A stretch of 64,000 bases of DNA from Aristolochia californica (GCA_029961685.1 JARWKL010000008.1:1366501-1430500); one strand, 5' to 3'. Positions 1 through 12,227 are shown, counted from the first letter of the stretch. The notes: generated by a model from the sequence alone, not told the origin. Program-made: numbers and translations.

Positions 1-59
1 GAAATGCAAGAAGCAGATGGCGTGCAAGCGAGAGAGGAATGCCCATTCAAGGGTGTTAA

Positions 60-497
60 GATCCATTGATTCTTGTCCTGGGCCGGCTAGAGCTGATGGT
101 GTTTTCAGAGATAGCAGTGGAGACCCTATTCTATCCCGGTGGGCTGATTCAAATACTGCTGAAGTGAGTGCTCTTCTATTCGGCCTACAAATCTTTAAAG
201 AGCGGCTATATGGCAAGCTGATTATTGAAGGCGATTCAAAGACTATCATCAACTAGTGTTCAAAAGGAAGTTCCCCTCCTTGGCACCACTAGCCAATCAC
301 TGATTGTATTGCTGACATTGTGTCATCCATTCATTGTCATTGGAACCTCGTTCCTAAATTGGCAAAATTCACAACCTTCCAACAATCTCTCATTGTTTGG
401 GAAGGATTCCCCTCGTGTAATCTGCTCGTTTGAGCTCTCTTAATAAAATTCAGAATCATTTCAAAAAAAAAAAAAAAAAAGATCCATTGATTCTTGT
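60..497 (+). mobile_element. 5'-truncated LINE with 17-bp target-site duplication
   Basis: A 17-bp direct repeat beginning GATCCATTGATT lies at 60-76 and again at 481-497, and the second copy directly follows a poly-A tract (about 463-480). Between them (77-480) is the 3' end of a non-LTR retrotransposon. Its plus-strand frame encodes a partial RNase H domain with the motif IIEGDSKTIIN, then stop codons, then out-of-frame remnants of the usual LINE C-terminus. Perfect duplication, poly-A tail and 5' truncation are the signature of target-primed reverse transcription. The element is inactive. It lies downstream of callose synthase exon 3, probably in an intron of that gene. The apparent 79-aa reading frame starting at 17 is a chimera of host DNA and the element, not a gene. 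Confidence 0.9.
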
Positions 498-1147
498 GAT
501 ATGCTGCCTTCCTTGGATGTGGATTAGTATTTGTCTTGGGTTGGTTTTGTTCTAGTCCTTTCTTCACTCCAGGAAGTTTATATGTTTCCTACTCTCTTAA
601 TGAAATCCTCATTTATTTTCTAAACAATAAGAGAAAATTTCAGTTATTTCACATTATGTCTCTCCTGTGAAGCAATCCACTTCGGACAGGAAAGGAATAA
701 ATCTAATCCACCAGCCACAGAGAGTAAGAAACAAATACATGGTCAGTATCTGAAAAGACCATGACTCAAAAATCTCTAGCATATTTTTTTTCAAGACTGA
801 ATTAAATAACAGAAAAGACAAATGCATTGCCAATCTAGATGTTTTTTTTTCTTTAAACAAAAAATCTATATCTACTTTTTTTTGTAAATGATGCTGCTGG
901 ATCTACTTTTGAAAATCATGCAAAGAAAATGTAAGCAAGTGCAAAGAAAAGAATGAGCGCAACAAAGTACAAGTAAAAAAATTTGCATAATAGAACTTAA
1001 AACAAAAAACAAATAAAAAAAGGTTTAAGTTGTAAATGAAGAAGAAGGAATATAGAAAAAAATTTGCTCCTACAAGCAAATAAGGTGTCTTCATGTAAAA
1101 CCCACAAATCAAACCAGTAATAAAGTAATGGTTCAATGAATACGTAC

Positions 1148-3388
1148 TCTCCGAGATTGCCACTAAAAACACCAGATTCTCTCATTCTCATTTCATCTTC
1201 CCGTAGTTCATCCACTTTATTCTTCTCCCTGTACTTCTTGTAAAATTCCTGTAAGCGAGCAATATCCTGGCTTCGATCTATGCTTCCACTGTCCCTCTTT
1301 GCAAACTTTTGCTGAAAATTTCATCAATTAAGAAATTTTAGTATTGGAATGAAAAACAACAATGTAATATGCAACCATTCTTTGCAACTTTTGAAAGCTA
1401 TGACCCTTCTCTTTATTCCAAATATAGATGAGAAGTTAGAAACAAAGAAATTGACAGGTAACAGTGCCCAAAAGTCATACCTTGATGATTGACATTAAAC
1501 CAGTCTTGAACTGCAACACGCCTCTGCCCTCACTATTGGGATCCAAGTTCTGAGCCAATGAATAAGCATGTTCGCATACTGTTCATAGCAGCACAAAGAG
1601 CACATTCAGACATGGAAATTGCTAAGACAATAGCAGCAGTTGAACAGAACAACTTTGTGAAGAAATATGCAGATCAAACAAAGAAAAGTGCTTCCTAAGT
1701 ATGATCTTAACAGGCCATGCAAATCAAATTTGGTTCCTTTCTCACAATTCTACTCCGCTTTAGGTTAATTGGAGATTAAAATCACAACACATTAAGTGAG
1801 CAAGTCTTTGTGAAGCCAATAGCAGCACCAGCTACCAATTAAATAACAAGTGCCAGCTTTAAGTAACCAAAATTCTCCTCATGGCAGAGATCACATTGTT
1901 ACTGAAATCTGCAGTGAGGAACAAGCAGAGCATTGAAGCCTCCAATGCACATGTCCTTCACATGATGTGGATTCTTTTAATGAAAACAAGCATATGTTGC
2001 AAGTAGGATCTCTTTTTTTCTTTTTTGAAATGGTGAAATCTTATTGATTGGCTAAAATGAATACAACCTAGGAGAGGTCCCTTCAATCAAATGGAAGGAG
2101 ACTCCTGTTACAAAGGAGGCTCCGGAAACTCCCTCTTTGGCAAGAAATTCTGCTAAAGGGTTGACCTCCCTAAGTACATGCTTCCATGAAATATTAACAG
2201 AGCCACATAGTCTTGAATTTCCTCAAAGATGCTTCTGAATCGCCATGGAGGCTTGGCTTTTCCACTCATCCAACTACTGACCGAGGCTCAAACCCCTTCA
2301 ACTATGAGAGGCCGTGAAAGTCTCAGAAAAAGCCTCCAACACCACTAGGCCCAGGGTTCCCCATGGAGATATCATCTAAGTTAAATTTGATGGAATTCGG
2401 AGCAGGGGGAACCCAAGCAATTAGAGTACTGTGCGCGACTTCCAACGGCAGACAGTTTTCAAGTGCTTATGTATCAGGGGGAAAGGAATTGGGGGGAGAG
2501 TTTTATATGCTTTGGCCCGTTTTAAAATTCTTTGCAAAATCTTTTTAGTCAAGCACCCTTTAGATGCAGCTGAGTGGTTGAAAGTTCATCATGGCACTGC
2601 TACATGGCAACTTTCCAGAGGAATAGGCTTGTTTTTGAGAATTTTTTAGATAGATTTTCTGCTCTATGAAATCCAGAAATGAGGCTGGAAAACACCCTTT
2701 CAACCCAAATTTCGGGAAAATAGCTCCCCAAATTTCATAGCTGAAGTTGCAGCGCCATAGGTAATCTACCTTCTCCTCTGCCTCAATGCAGGGCTTACAC
2801 AAAGAGTTGATCATTGAGCGTCCTCTTTTTTTGTAATTCCTTGTATGTGAGCATTTCTTTATTGGCATGTGGCCCATACAAGTAGGATCTCAATTTTGTG
2901 TCCTCAATATATAAAGGTGCACTTATTTCTAAAGCACACTGTATACAATACTAAAATTGAAAAACTTACTTCATGTTCTCATCATTGAACACTCTTTCTG
3001 TGCTAAACTTACATATGACAAACCTAAAAACTGGGGAAATTATGACATCTCTACATCTCTATGCAAAAACAAAAAAAAAATCACACTGAACAGTTCCTAG
3101 AAATAAATCTTTAAGTGGTGGAAGCAATCAACAAGTGTCAAGATTTTAGATAGAAAAAGGCAATCAAAATAAGAACAATGGTCGCTTACAGATTCTAGAA
3201 ACATTTGGATCTTCGTTTTGAATCTCATCTGCAGCTCTCAGAATCTCATCGATGTCCCTGTTTCTTAAACATGAAGGAACACTACCAGCAATGCCAGTAA
3301 CAGGTCTCCCAAATGCATCAGCCCCAGCCCGGTCCCTACGCAAAGCCGCACGGACTAGACGATCCCAATTGACCTCCACTCGAGACAT
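1148..3388 (-). CDS. Callose synthase (GSL, CALS9/10 group), 5' exons only
   Basis: These are the first coding exons of a plant callose (1,3-beta-glucan) synthase, a large plasma-membrane enzyme that uses UDP-glucose. Exons on the minus strand are 3388-3190, 1578-1481 and 1311-1148, and phases agree across both joins. The protein starts MSRVEVNWDRLVRAALRR, continues with EILRAADEIQNEDPNVSRI, then CEHAYSLAQNLDPNSEGRG and SQDIARLQEFYKKYREKN. These are N-terminal landmarks of the GSL8/GSL10 (CALS10/CALS9) branch. Exon 3 ends GNLGE at a GTACGT donor. Full-length proteins are about 1,900 aa, so most of the gene, including all membrane and catalytic parts, lies off the left edge. Three bases before the ATG is a good splice acceptor, so the 5' UTR is spliced. 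Intron 1 carries a LINE. The choice between CALS9 and CALS10 is uncertain. Confidence 0.92.
2000..2891 (-). mobile_element. LINE fragment with 13-bp target-site duplication, in callose synthase intron 1
   Basis: A 13-bp repeat, CAAGTAGGATCTC, flanks this block at 2000-2012 and 2879-2891. A T-rich tract at 2011-2027 (poly-A on the minus strand) marks the 3' end. The minus strand encodes a zinc-binding reverse-transcriptase-associated domain (zf-RVT type): CKPCIEAEEKVDYLWRC followed by FSYEIWGAIFP near 2690-2800. Nearer the tail is an RNase H end-piece reading NPLAEFLAKEG. The frames are broken, so the copy is dead. It has the same orientation as the host gene and sits wholly inside intron 1. 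Confidence 0.9.
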
Positions 3389-4470
3389 TTTCTGGTGGAA
3401 AGAAAATAAGAAACACAGTCAAAGAAATCCTACTGAAGAATGTAATAAAATAAAACAGTAATGCACCATAGAGAAACAAAACCCGTATCTAGAAGGAAAA
3501 GCAAAAAAAAAAAAATAGAATAAATAACAGTACGAGGCTTGAGAGGAAACTGTACAAACAGAATAACCGATCAAGTGGTACACTGCGCAGCAAAACAAGT
3601 AACATTTAGCTCATGCAGCCAGGTCAATAAAAACGAAACACGAGAAGAACCACTGGTGACAAGTCTTCATTCAGGAAAATCGCCATAGACGGTCTCAGTT
3701 GGCAACCGAAACCTATCAGAAACAGAGCTAAATCACTGCCATCACTGAAGTAAACAAGCAACTAAAGACGACCTATGCACTTATACCCCAACTTCCGCAA
3801 GTAAGAAACTCGTAATGGACCGAGTAAAATCCTCTAAGCAGCTGATACAACAAAGAACGAAGCAACACAGCCAGTCAGAGCGAAACCTTGTTCCGAACAA
3901 AGACCACAACTGAACGACTCAAATGAGATACAAAAAAATATAAAAAACAAAAATAAAATTCAAATCAAGCCACGAGCATTGCACAAAACAAGATGCTAAC
4001 GTCTCACAACGAACACTCTACCATACTTACAAAATGTAACGCCAAAACAAATCAACCACGTCAATTTTTTAACTGATCTCCAACTCGTACAGTTCAATTT
4101 CCCACAACTAACACAAAAAACGATTCTAAAATGACAAAACAAATTGAAGTAAAGATAAATAACCTAGGCCGTTGTTCTCGAAATCATGCGACCTTGCCAG
4201 TATCGCGATGGAGAAATGGTGTACCGATTCCGAAAAGCTCTGCTCGCAAGTTCCCACTTTCCCCCCTTTCTTCGTCTCTTGACGGGAAAATGGAAAATGA
4301 TGGGCGATCCAGAGGGAAATATTTCAGAATTGCTTGTATTCTGGTTACCGACTATGGCCGGTCAGTTTGCGTTGCTTAAAGTAGACGAATGAGAATTTGA
4401 CGATAGGGCTCGGGAGAAACGCGTTACCTGCAAGACCTGGAAACTTTCGCTTTGCATCACCGTCGACTAA
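3389..4470 (-). other. Callose synthase 5' UTR with leader intron
   Basis: On the minus strand a strong 3' splice site (a pyrimidine run ending CCAG) ends at 3392, three bases upstream of the callose synthase ATG. A matching donor, CAG then GTAACG, lies at 4427-4430. This suggests a leader intron of about 1.03 kb (3392-4427) and a short untranslated exon upstream of 4427. No coding potential was seen. The transcription start is not visible. Inferred from splice signals only. Confidence 0.5.
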
Positions 4471-6356
4471 TGGGCGTTTTATTTTGTAAGAAAAGTGTTT
4501 TTTTTTTCTGGTAATATTTAATTTTTTATCCTAGAAGTACATATATCCCAGGTTTAGTACTCTTTAATTGTCCCCTCGCGACCCTGGGATGGTTATCTAG
4601 ATGAGATTGGACTAGAAAAAAGGCTTGGACAAACTAGGTACTTCCACTATTTGGGAGTCCATGTTGCTACTATTCTAGTCTATCGCATTATGGTAATAAG
4701 ATTGGTCATCCCATCCACCGGTGGTGAATTATCAAAGTTGGAAATATTATGTGGATGAAGGAATATGTGAGATGAAGAAAACCCAAAAATTTAATAATAT
4801 TTGAAAACATAGTCTAGGAAATATGACAAGCAGCTTTACCATGTTATGATTGATGCATAACAACACTATCCAATATGTGACATGGTGTAAAATTAGATAC
4901 ATTACCTTGTTGTTTTTTACATAAAAGTACTTTATATAGGGCCCAAAGTGTCCCAAAAGAACATTGAAAAAACAACAAACCTAGTGGATGTTTGGTTCTT
5001 GCAATACAAGATTCATAAATCAAACCATAAAAAAATAACAATGACAAAGATCAATTTAATCAAATTTCAATTAAACATAAGAATTTAGTAATAACTTCAA
5101 TTTAAATCACACTTCAATTTTTCTGTAATTGACAAAAATTTAATTAAAAGGAATTCAAAGAAATTAAACTGTAAATCACACGAAAAATAAATATAATAAA
5201 TCACTACAAAAATCAATATAATAATTAAATACAAAAATTCAATTCAATTAACATAAACTCTCATAATATTTTCATAAAAATTAACAAAAACCCTAAAAAT
5301 TACCTTAGTTAATCGACTTTTGAAATTCGACTTTAGAGGGTGAGAGAAGTTGAATACATTTTCGGTTTTGAGAGAGGGAACAACAAGAGGACGATGTGAT
5401 AAGGTTTGAGAAAGAGGTGAGAGGATGAATAGAGGGGATTAGTGAAGAAGAGTGAGAGATGCCGATTAACAACGACAAGAAAAAAGAGAAGATGTGGTTG
5501 AGATGAAGACTGGGCACTGAGAAGAAGAGAGGGCGGTTGATAGGAAGGCATCAACGGTGAGGCTAAGTAGTGGCATTTTGCTAGCAAAAAGACAAGGATA
5601 GAGCACATTTATTGTTTTTTATTACATGTTCCTATTATTTTTCATGTGATTTTTATTTTATACATCTCATCCATAGTTACTAAATGTATACACATTTTTA
5701 TTTTATGAGATCTATTCATTACTTTCTCAAAATACTTAACTCACTTTACTTTTATAAAAATAAAATAAAATTAAATCTTATATGATTATAAATTACCCAT
5801 GAAACTATTTTACTCGGTCTAGATATAAATTATCATAAAAAATATTATTAAACATTTAAAAGGGAATAAGGACGGGAGTACAGTTGCTACTCAATTGTAT
5901 CGATAAAAAATTCCCCCTTTTTATTTTGTGGATAAGACAAAATTTCAAGTAAAACAAGTGATGGACCCTTCCCAAACATGAGTTGAAGTTGAATCAATTA
6001 ATTTCACTTAAATTCAAGTTCATTGTGGACTAACCTTCCACTATCTCTAGGGTTTGTGTAGCATAGAACAACAGAGACTATGACAATAACATAATAAAGA
6101 CTCAAGAAACTAAACGAAGTGCAATATAAGATTCAGAAAATTTATAACAAAATTTTCTATTGGCTCTCATTTCCAATGAAGAGAGCCAGCATTCGCTATT
6201 GCCATAGAGAATACAATCAACCAAAGTCTGGTTTCGCGACCTGTTTCTTCCACAAAAGGAGCACAGTTTAATGGATCTGAGCTTTGGTTTTTTTTCTCTG
6301 TAGTAAACTGGCTGTGAATCACTTTTAGGTGTCTATAAAAAAATTGTCTCCATGCT
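4471..6356. other. Intergenic, AT-rich; possible Stowaway-like MITE end
   Basis: No gene was recognised between the callose synthase promoter and the TIM21 3' end. The reading frames around 5305-5608 are low-complexity and match nothing I know. At about 5866-5882 the sequence GGACGGGAGTAC resembles the terminal motif of Stowaway-type MITEs and follows about 230 bp of AT-rich DNA, but no convincing partner terminus was found. Confidence 0.3.
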
Positions 6357-9300
6357 CTATGCTGGAATGAAGGACTCAAGCAGCAACTGTCCTGGTGAAG
6401 GTGACTTTATTTCAACAATTAAGTACGTGTACTTCCATTGCTTGTCAGCCTTATCCTTGAACATTTCAGTGTATACTTTGCCAGCACCATGGGGGCCACG
6501 AATATAAAAGTTTACCTGCATTATCATTTAGAGATTTTGTAAGTCTTTTTTCTTTTTCTTTTTAACAAAAGAAAGAAACAATCTGTAATAGAAGTTAAAG
6601 GCACTAAGTGGCAAACAGAATAGATCAAATAAGTCTTCCAGTTATTTCTAATCATGGCCAAATTCCAAATATGGCCAACACAATCTGTTAAAAAACTAGG
6701 TGTAAAATAGTCATTAGGAGGGGAAAAAGATGCATCTCTCCTTTCTTTCATTCCACTCAAAGACTGACAACTCTTCACCCTGCTCAAATATATAGTTTTC
6801 AATTTTACTCAAAATAAATAAAATATTTGAACAGAATAATTTAATCATTCATATCTATCAAAGTGTACTAGCAACCTTGCAATATTAGTTTCATATCCAA
6901 CAAAATAATGGATATAGGTAGTGTCGTGCTCCATTAAAATAAAATGAGAAGTAAGAAAAGGACATTGGACACCATCGTTACTGGCAGTGCACATTGAACA
7001 TAATTCATCTGTAATAATCCTATTCTAAGATATCTTCTTCTTTTTTCAAGGATTTTCGATGCATTTGTGAATTAATATGTTAAATAAAAAAATTAATAAG
7101 TAAAGGCGTCCATTTTTCAAAAAAATAAAATGTAAAAGCATGAGTCGGATAACTGTTAAGAAAATTGGAGGAAGACAAACATAAAAGGTTCACACCAAGA
7201 CAAGGTATCACATACTTCTACATGCTCAATACCCTGGTCGTCCGTCCATATCTTATTGGGAATACGTTGGCGAGCAGCTCGATTTCTGCTTTCCTGACCA
7301 TAGCCAGTAATAGGAGATCCAATTCTCACTCTTACCTGATTAAAAAAAAAAAAATACATAGCTCATTGTAAAGAGATGGAAGGAAAACAAAGGAAGTAGG
7401 GGAAAGTATTGCAGACCAGATTCATATAAATACATTACAAACCTGACTATCATTCTGAACCCTTAACAGAGCCTTGTTAAAAATCTTGTACCTGTGAAAC
7501 CACCCAAATTCAAGGGCTAAGAACATATGTCAAGCCCATTAACATAGATGTTACATACTTGAGGTTTTAGTGTGGGATAACTTAGTAGACGAGAAATAGA
7601 ATCAGAATATATAGCACGTGCATAACATTTGTGATTAACAAGAAGCTTAAGTATGGAAAACATGAATACAAAAAAGAAACGAAGCACTCACCTATTACAC
7701 TATTATCAACATACGGAAAATCAATACCAACATTAAACCTTCAAGTATTAAATACTTCAAACCCATTTTAAGAATTAAGAAGGTCCACAGAGGTGACTTG
7801 GGCCTTTGGCCCAGTGGTCAAATGGGGGGGGGTGGGGGTTGGTGTTGGGGTTTAATGTGAGGTCATATAGGTTCAAGTCTCACTAGGGATAATGCAGTGT
7901 GTGTCCATGTGTAATCAACACTTATTGCTTCCTGACCAAAGCTATATACCCTGGTGGTTAATTCGCCTTCAAGCTACCTAACTTCATACATTACAGCCTA
8001 TCTAGATATATCATAGAAGTGAACTTGGGTTAAGACAAAAAGGAAGTAAACTTGGACTGGATCATTTTGAAACGCACAAGCACCAAAATCCTATTTTTAA
8101 CTATAATTAAAAAAAAGCACTACCCCTAAAACTGCTAGTTTCACAAGATAAAAACACTAGAATCATGTATTACCAAACTAGCCTTTTTTTTTTAAATGAC
8201 CAAACTGACTAATTAAAGCCTCCAATATAAATCTTCTCTTCGATTAATTTTGATTTAAAAGTCCTCCTTTATGTACCGGACAAAGTCAAGATTGTCCAAT
8301 TGACCTTGTGGTAAGTTTTAGAATGTGAAAGATATAGCTCTTAAACCAAAAAACAAAAAAAAAAAAAGTAAGGATAACAACTAGAAATAAAAAATTTGAA
8401 ATTTACATTTCATTTTTCTGAATGTTTTCTTGTGCAAGAAAATAATGTAATCATAATACAGTACAGATGCACAGAAACTTACTCTCTAGGTTGAAAAATG
8501 AGTTCCTTGAAAACAGCATATGCAGCAAGACCTGCAACACCTAGCCCAGCAAGTATTACAATGGAATAGGAAGCCCCTTCTGTAAAAGTTACAGGTTTCT
8601 CAGGGATATTGTATGTGGGGGCATCAAAGGGATCTTCAATTGTTGAAATATCTTTCCTTTTCGCCTGTCAAAAGAGGAGAAAACCAACATAAAGGCCAAG
8701 ATGGATGAAGCAGAAAAGAAATCGGCACCAGTTAGATTCCAAGCAAAACAGAAGTCACGTATTCCAGTCAGTCATATGTAACTCTTCTGAGGACATGCTG
8801 AGGTGTATTATACTGCACATACTGCCCATATTACTTAGAAGCACAACTCCAAATTTCAACAGTTATGCAGCACTTCAAGCACTCTCTATCACAAAGGATT
8901 GTAATGAAATGTTGAAATACTTCTCTTTATATAAGGGACTGGTTGACAAATACCCTGACCTATTAGTTTGTTCCACAACATTCGTTTCCGGTTGTTTTCT
9001 CTAAAGGTAATTTTTTATGTACTTTTCTCTTTCAAACCACAGAAGGATTTTCAAGTTCTTGCATGCATATACAGGTTGACACAGTGATGGACAAAGTGAA
9101 AGATGAGCTCATCTTTAAGCACTCGTAACAGCAATGTGCTAACTCCTTTTGATGCTTTTGTTCCTGATCAAAGAAGATTAGATATAAAATAGGTGGTCAA
9201 CTGACCCTAGAGATAAGTTTGACAGTTCGTTGCTCCTCCTTGCTTCTTTAGGTCTTAGTCGTTTTTTTTTCTTTAATGGTAGAATCTCTATGTCTTAGTT

Positions 9301-11640
9301 TGCTCCACTTCTGACAAAATTACTACCCAAACAATCAACAAAGAATTGTAACATGAATTAATATCCAAAAGTAGAGTTTCCAATCCTTGATAATTTCTAA
9401 AAATCACCTCCAGCATGCAAAAGATTTAGATTGAACAAATAAGTTGACTATGATGACTATCTGGATTATCCTCAATAAATAAAAGCTGGAATAGTACAAG
9501 AAATTAGTCAAACCTGATCAGATCTTTGTCCTGACGATTCTGAAACCGAACTGGATGCAAGAGTTCTTGCATTGCAAAAAAGTATGGGGGCCCTTTCATT
9601 GTTTCTAGACTGCCCCGTGGAAAGCATGCGCATACCTGACAAAACCTAGAGTTTCAGTTGCTAACTTCCTATTAACTCATACAATACCATTATAAAAAAA
9701 GATTCTACAAAGTATTAAGTAATTGGAGAAGACTCAATAAAGAAAAGTTTGTCCCTTGGCCTCATGGTTATATGATTTAAGATCCTAAAAACGATTCCAA
9801 GCTCCAGGTTTGGACTAAATCTAGGATTGGTGACCCCCTTCAAGGACACTGATCATTGTGCATATGGCTGGTAGAGAAAAGATTTTACCTATATAGCATC
9901 CACCTTTCATAAAGGCCAATACCAGATCTTACTGCTGTGAGACCTTCAAAACTAGAAGGACGAACACTATCGTGTGTAACAATCATAGCAGAAAGACCTT
10001 ACTCAAAAGTAGTAGATCTTTTCTCCCTTACTTTTTTTTTAAGGTGGAGAATTTTAAGACACCCAAAGAAGAGTCTAGGAAAGAAACAAAAAGAAACATG
10101 ACACATGAAGAGAAAAGCACACAAAAGGAAAAGTAAAATAATTTACGACAAGGGCATCTGAGATAGGCCAATCTCTAGGTAAAGGGTCACAACATGTTCA
10201 GCAGAGAAAATGAGCAATATTTTGAATCTTTGAAAAAATGAGGAGCTGTGATGCTGTATATCATAACGTGGAAGATCTAGTTGAGGAATATCTAAGGACA
10301 AGAGATCTACCCAAAGTCACTCATATTTATGAAAGGAAGAAGGAGATTCGATTAAAAGAGACCTGAATTTCCTATTTTGGGTTTAAGTTCCAAAAATAGA
10401 AAGTCCTAAATTAGAAAGTTTCCCTATCTTGGCACAATTCGCTAGTGTAATTAGTTTGTTGTAGTACTATGGTGTTTGTGAGACGATTAGAACAACAACA
10501 TTGTTCATCATTAACGCTTACATGGCTAAGAATGTTAGAGACAAGGTCATCTGTTTAGCTCACTCTTGCGAGAACACTAGAAGAGTTTGTTGGTCTTGAG
10601 AGCTCCTGAACTTAAAATGCGATTGCTTCCCTCTCTGCTCCCAAGCACAAGATCCCGCCCATCAGCTCATACTAAACTTTCACAGGGTTCAGTTGGAAAG
10701 CCTGAAGCCACTGGTTATGGACGTCTTTTTAAAATAATCAGGGCAAGATAATCTTTTCCTATGCTGGTCTATTTGCCATGACTGGTTCTAATATTTCCAT
10801 GCTTTGCTACCTCCAAATGTAACCTACTTTACTCTGCTATCCTCATTAATTGGTGCAGCAAAGGCTTAGGACTGCAATGCCCACCATGGAAGAAATTAGC
10901 AATTCTGTGCATACCTTCTCTATTACTTGGCAGCGTAACTACAAGTATCCTAACATGGCTGTAGACGTGCTATGAAGATCGAGCACTCTCTTGAGGAATT
11001 GCTTGTTATCAATATATCTTTTCACCTTTCCTCTTGCCTGGCTCTTTGTTTTTTGGCTTTGTTCAATTCTGTGTGTTAATTGCTGCCTTTGTGTAGTTTT
11101 TAGCTTTGTTATGCGGTTGCTTCCCCCTGCTGTCAAGGAGAGCCGCTTGAAACTTTCTTCACTCTCAATAAAATTTTTCACTGTTCAAAAAAACCTGTCA
11201 TTGTCCATGTTCGTGGAAGTTAGGTTCGTATGCTTCTGGAGGGAAGGTCTTTGTTTGTTGGTTGTCTTTGCAGGTGCTTACATATGACAAAAACTGGAAG
11301 AATTCACCATTACCACGATTTTAATCCATACCTAAAGTACAGTGCAAACTGAAGGTAAAATGCGATTACAAAAACCAAAGATAGTATAATACTCATCCAA
11401 CCAACTGTAACTCATTTCTCAAACAAAAAAAAAAAAAAAAAACAAAAAAGTGTTAAGTCGATGAAAAGGGTATAACCTACCGTTGGGTCTTGCGACATCC
11501 TACAGAATAAATTCACAAAAACATGTTAGTCACTGCAATCGGCAACTCTCTACAAAACTCATGGCAGGAAAAGGGAAGCCTCCTACCAGACTTGTCCAGT
11601 TGCGAGTAGCGCCACACCGTCTCAAGAAACTCGACTGCAT
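6357..11640 (-). CDS. TIM21: TIM21, mitochondrial inner-membrane translocase subunit (SD3-like)
   Basis: TIM21 is a TIM23-complex subunit of the mitochondrial inner membrane that helps hand preproteins from TOM to TIM23. Minus-strand exons are 11640-11587, 11499-11481, 9635-9514, 8664-8483, 7491-7443, 7335-7216 and 6515-6357, giving 234 aa with consistent phases. The N-terminus, [15 protein letters not shown], is rich in Arg and Ser and fits a mitochondrial presequence. One membrane helix lies at about residues 99-117 ([19 protein letters not shown]). The intermembrane-space domain has [19 protein letters not shown], then [13 protein letters not shown] and [17 protein letters not shown], and ends ESFIPA. 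These match plant TIM21/SEGREGATION DISTORTION 3 as I remember it. Exon 2 is only 19 nt. The introns carry SINE-like repeats. The first two exons rest on splice logic and the presequence; the rest is secure. Confidence 0.93.
7799..7945 (+). mobile_element. tRNA-derived SINE candidate in TIM21 intron 4
   Basis: The block has a Pol III-type A box (TGGCCCAGTGG, about 7807-7817) and a B box (GGTTCAAGTCT, about 7869-7879), separated by a G-rich stretch at about 7826-7857. Such promoters occur in tRNA genes and tRNA-derived SINEs. It cannot fold as a functional tRNA: the spacing and acceptor arms are wrong. It lies antisense to TIM21. The boundaries are estimates because no flanking duplication was identified. 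Confidence 0.55.
9750..9900 (+). mobile_element. Degenerate tRNA-derived SINE candidate in TIM21 intron 2
   Basis: The sequence TTGGCCTCATGGTTA at about 9758 resembles a Pol III A box, and GGTTTGGACTA at about 9799 resembles a decayed B box, about 40 bp apart as in tRNA-like promoters. It parallels the better example at 7.8 kb. Boundaries are approximate and no target-site duplication was found. Confidence 0.3.
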
Positions 11641-12154
11641 GACGACCTCCAGTTAGTATCAATAAAAAATTAGCAAATCAGAAAACACACCAAGCTTAAC
11701 AGAAACTAATAGCCTGCAATTCCATCTCCTCATTAACAGAACCAGAATAATAGAAGCCTTTTTTTGTCGGCTTTTAGACAGATTCCGTACCTCTTCATCT
11801 AAAGCATTCCTTCCTCTAGCCACAGAAGAAAAAACCTTATTGGCATTGAACCTCTCTGGTAAAACCTCCGAATTAAAACGAAAGCTCTTATGCGATCGTA
11901 AAATGGCAAAAAGCCTGCTGCGAAAAATATTGCCAAAATCTCCGGCTTTATGCTCGAGATTGTACATAGTGGCTAACCGCCAGTACCTTGGTTAGTCTCC
12001 CCGTCAGTAACGAGAAAGGACCAAACTAGCAAAGATTATGTATAGGAGAGCGAAGAAATGAAGAAGAAAACTTCGCCTGCCACTCAATGGCGAGCGTAGC
12101 AGGGCATGTACACTGACACGACAGGGAAACAAGTTCGACGGTAAGGCTAGTGTC

Positions 12155-12227
12155 TGGGCCAGATCACAGCACCAAGAAGATCCAACACCTAACCTCAAAC
12201 CACTAATCAGCCCATCGTGAAGGCCCA
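12155..12227 (-). promoter_or_regulatory. Cluster of site II (TGGGCC/T) motifs upstream of TIM21
   Basis: Three site II elements occur within 73 bp: TGGGCC at 12155-12160, AGCCCA at 12209-12214 and GGCCCA at 12222-12227. TCP-bound site II elements are common in promoters of nuclear genes for mitochondrial and translation proteins. They lie 515-590 bp upstream of the proposed TIM21 ATG, which leaves room for a 5' UTR and possibly a leader intron. The link to TIM21 is by position. Confidence 0.45.

Noticed and set aside
17..256. 79-aa open frame at the left edge
   Set aside because: Crosses the target-duplication boundary at 76; its first third is host DNA and the rest a LINE RNase H scrap.
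5305..5608. Overlapping Ser/Leu-rich open frames on the minus strand
   Set aside because: They reflect purine-rich low-complexity DNA; no homology, start context or splice logic.
7799..7880. tRNA gene
   Set aside because: Pol III boxes are present, but the spacing and G-rich insert prevent a cloverleaf; called a SINE candidate.
11659..11967. 102-aa frame upstream of TIM21, possibly a presequence exon
   Set aside because: Basic and Arg-rich, but it cannot be joined in phase to TIM21 better than the MQSSFLRR exon; kept only as possible leader.
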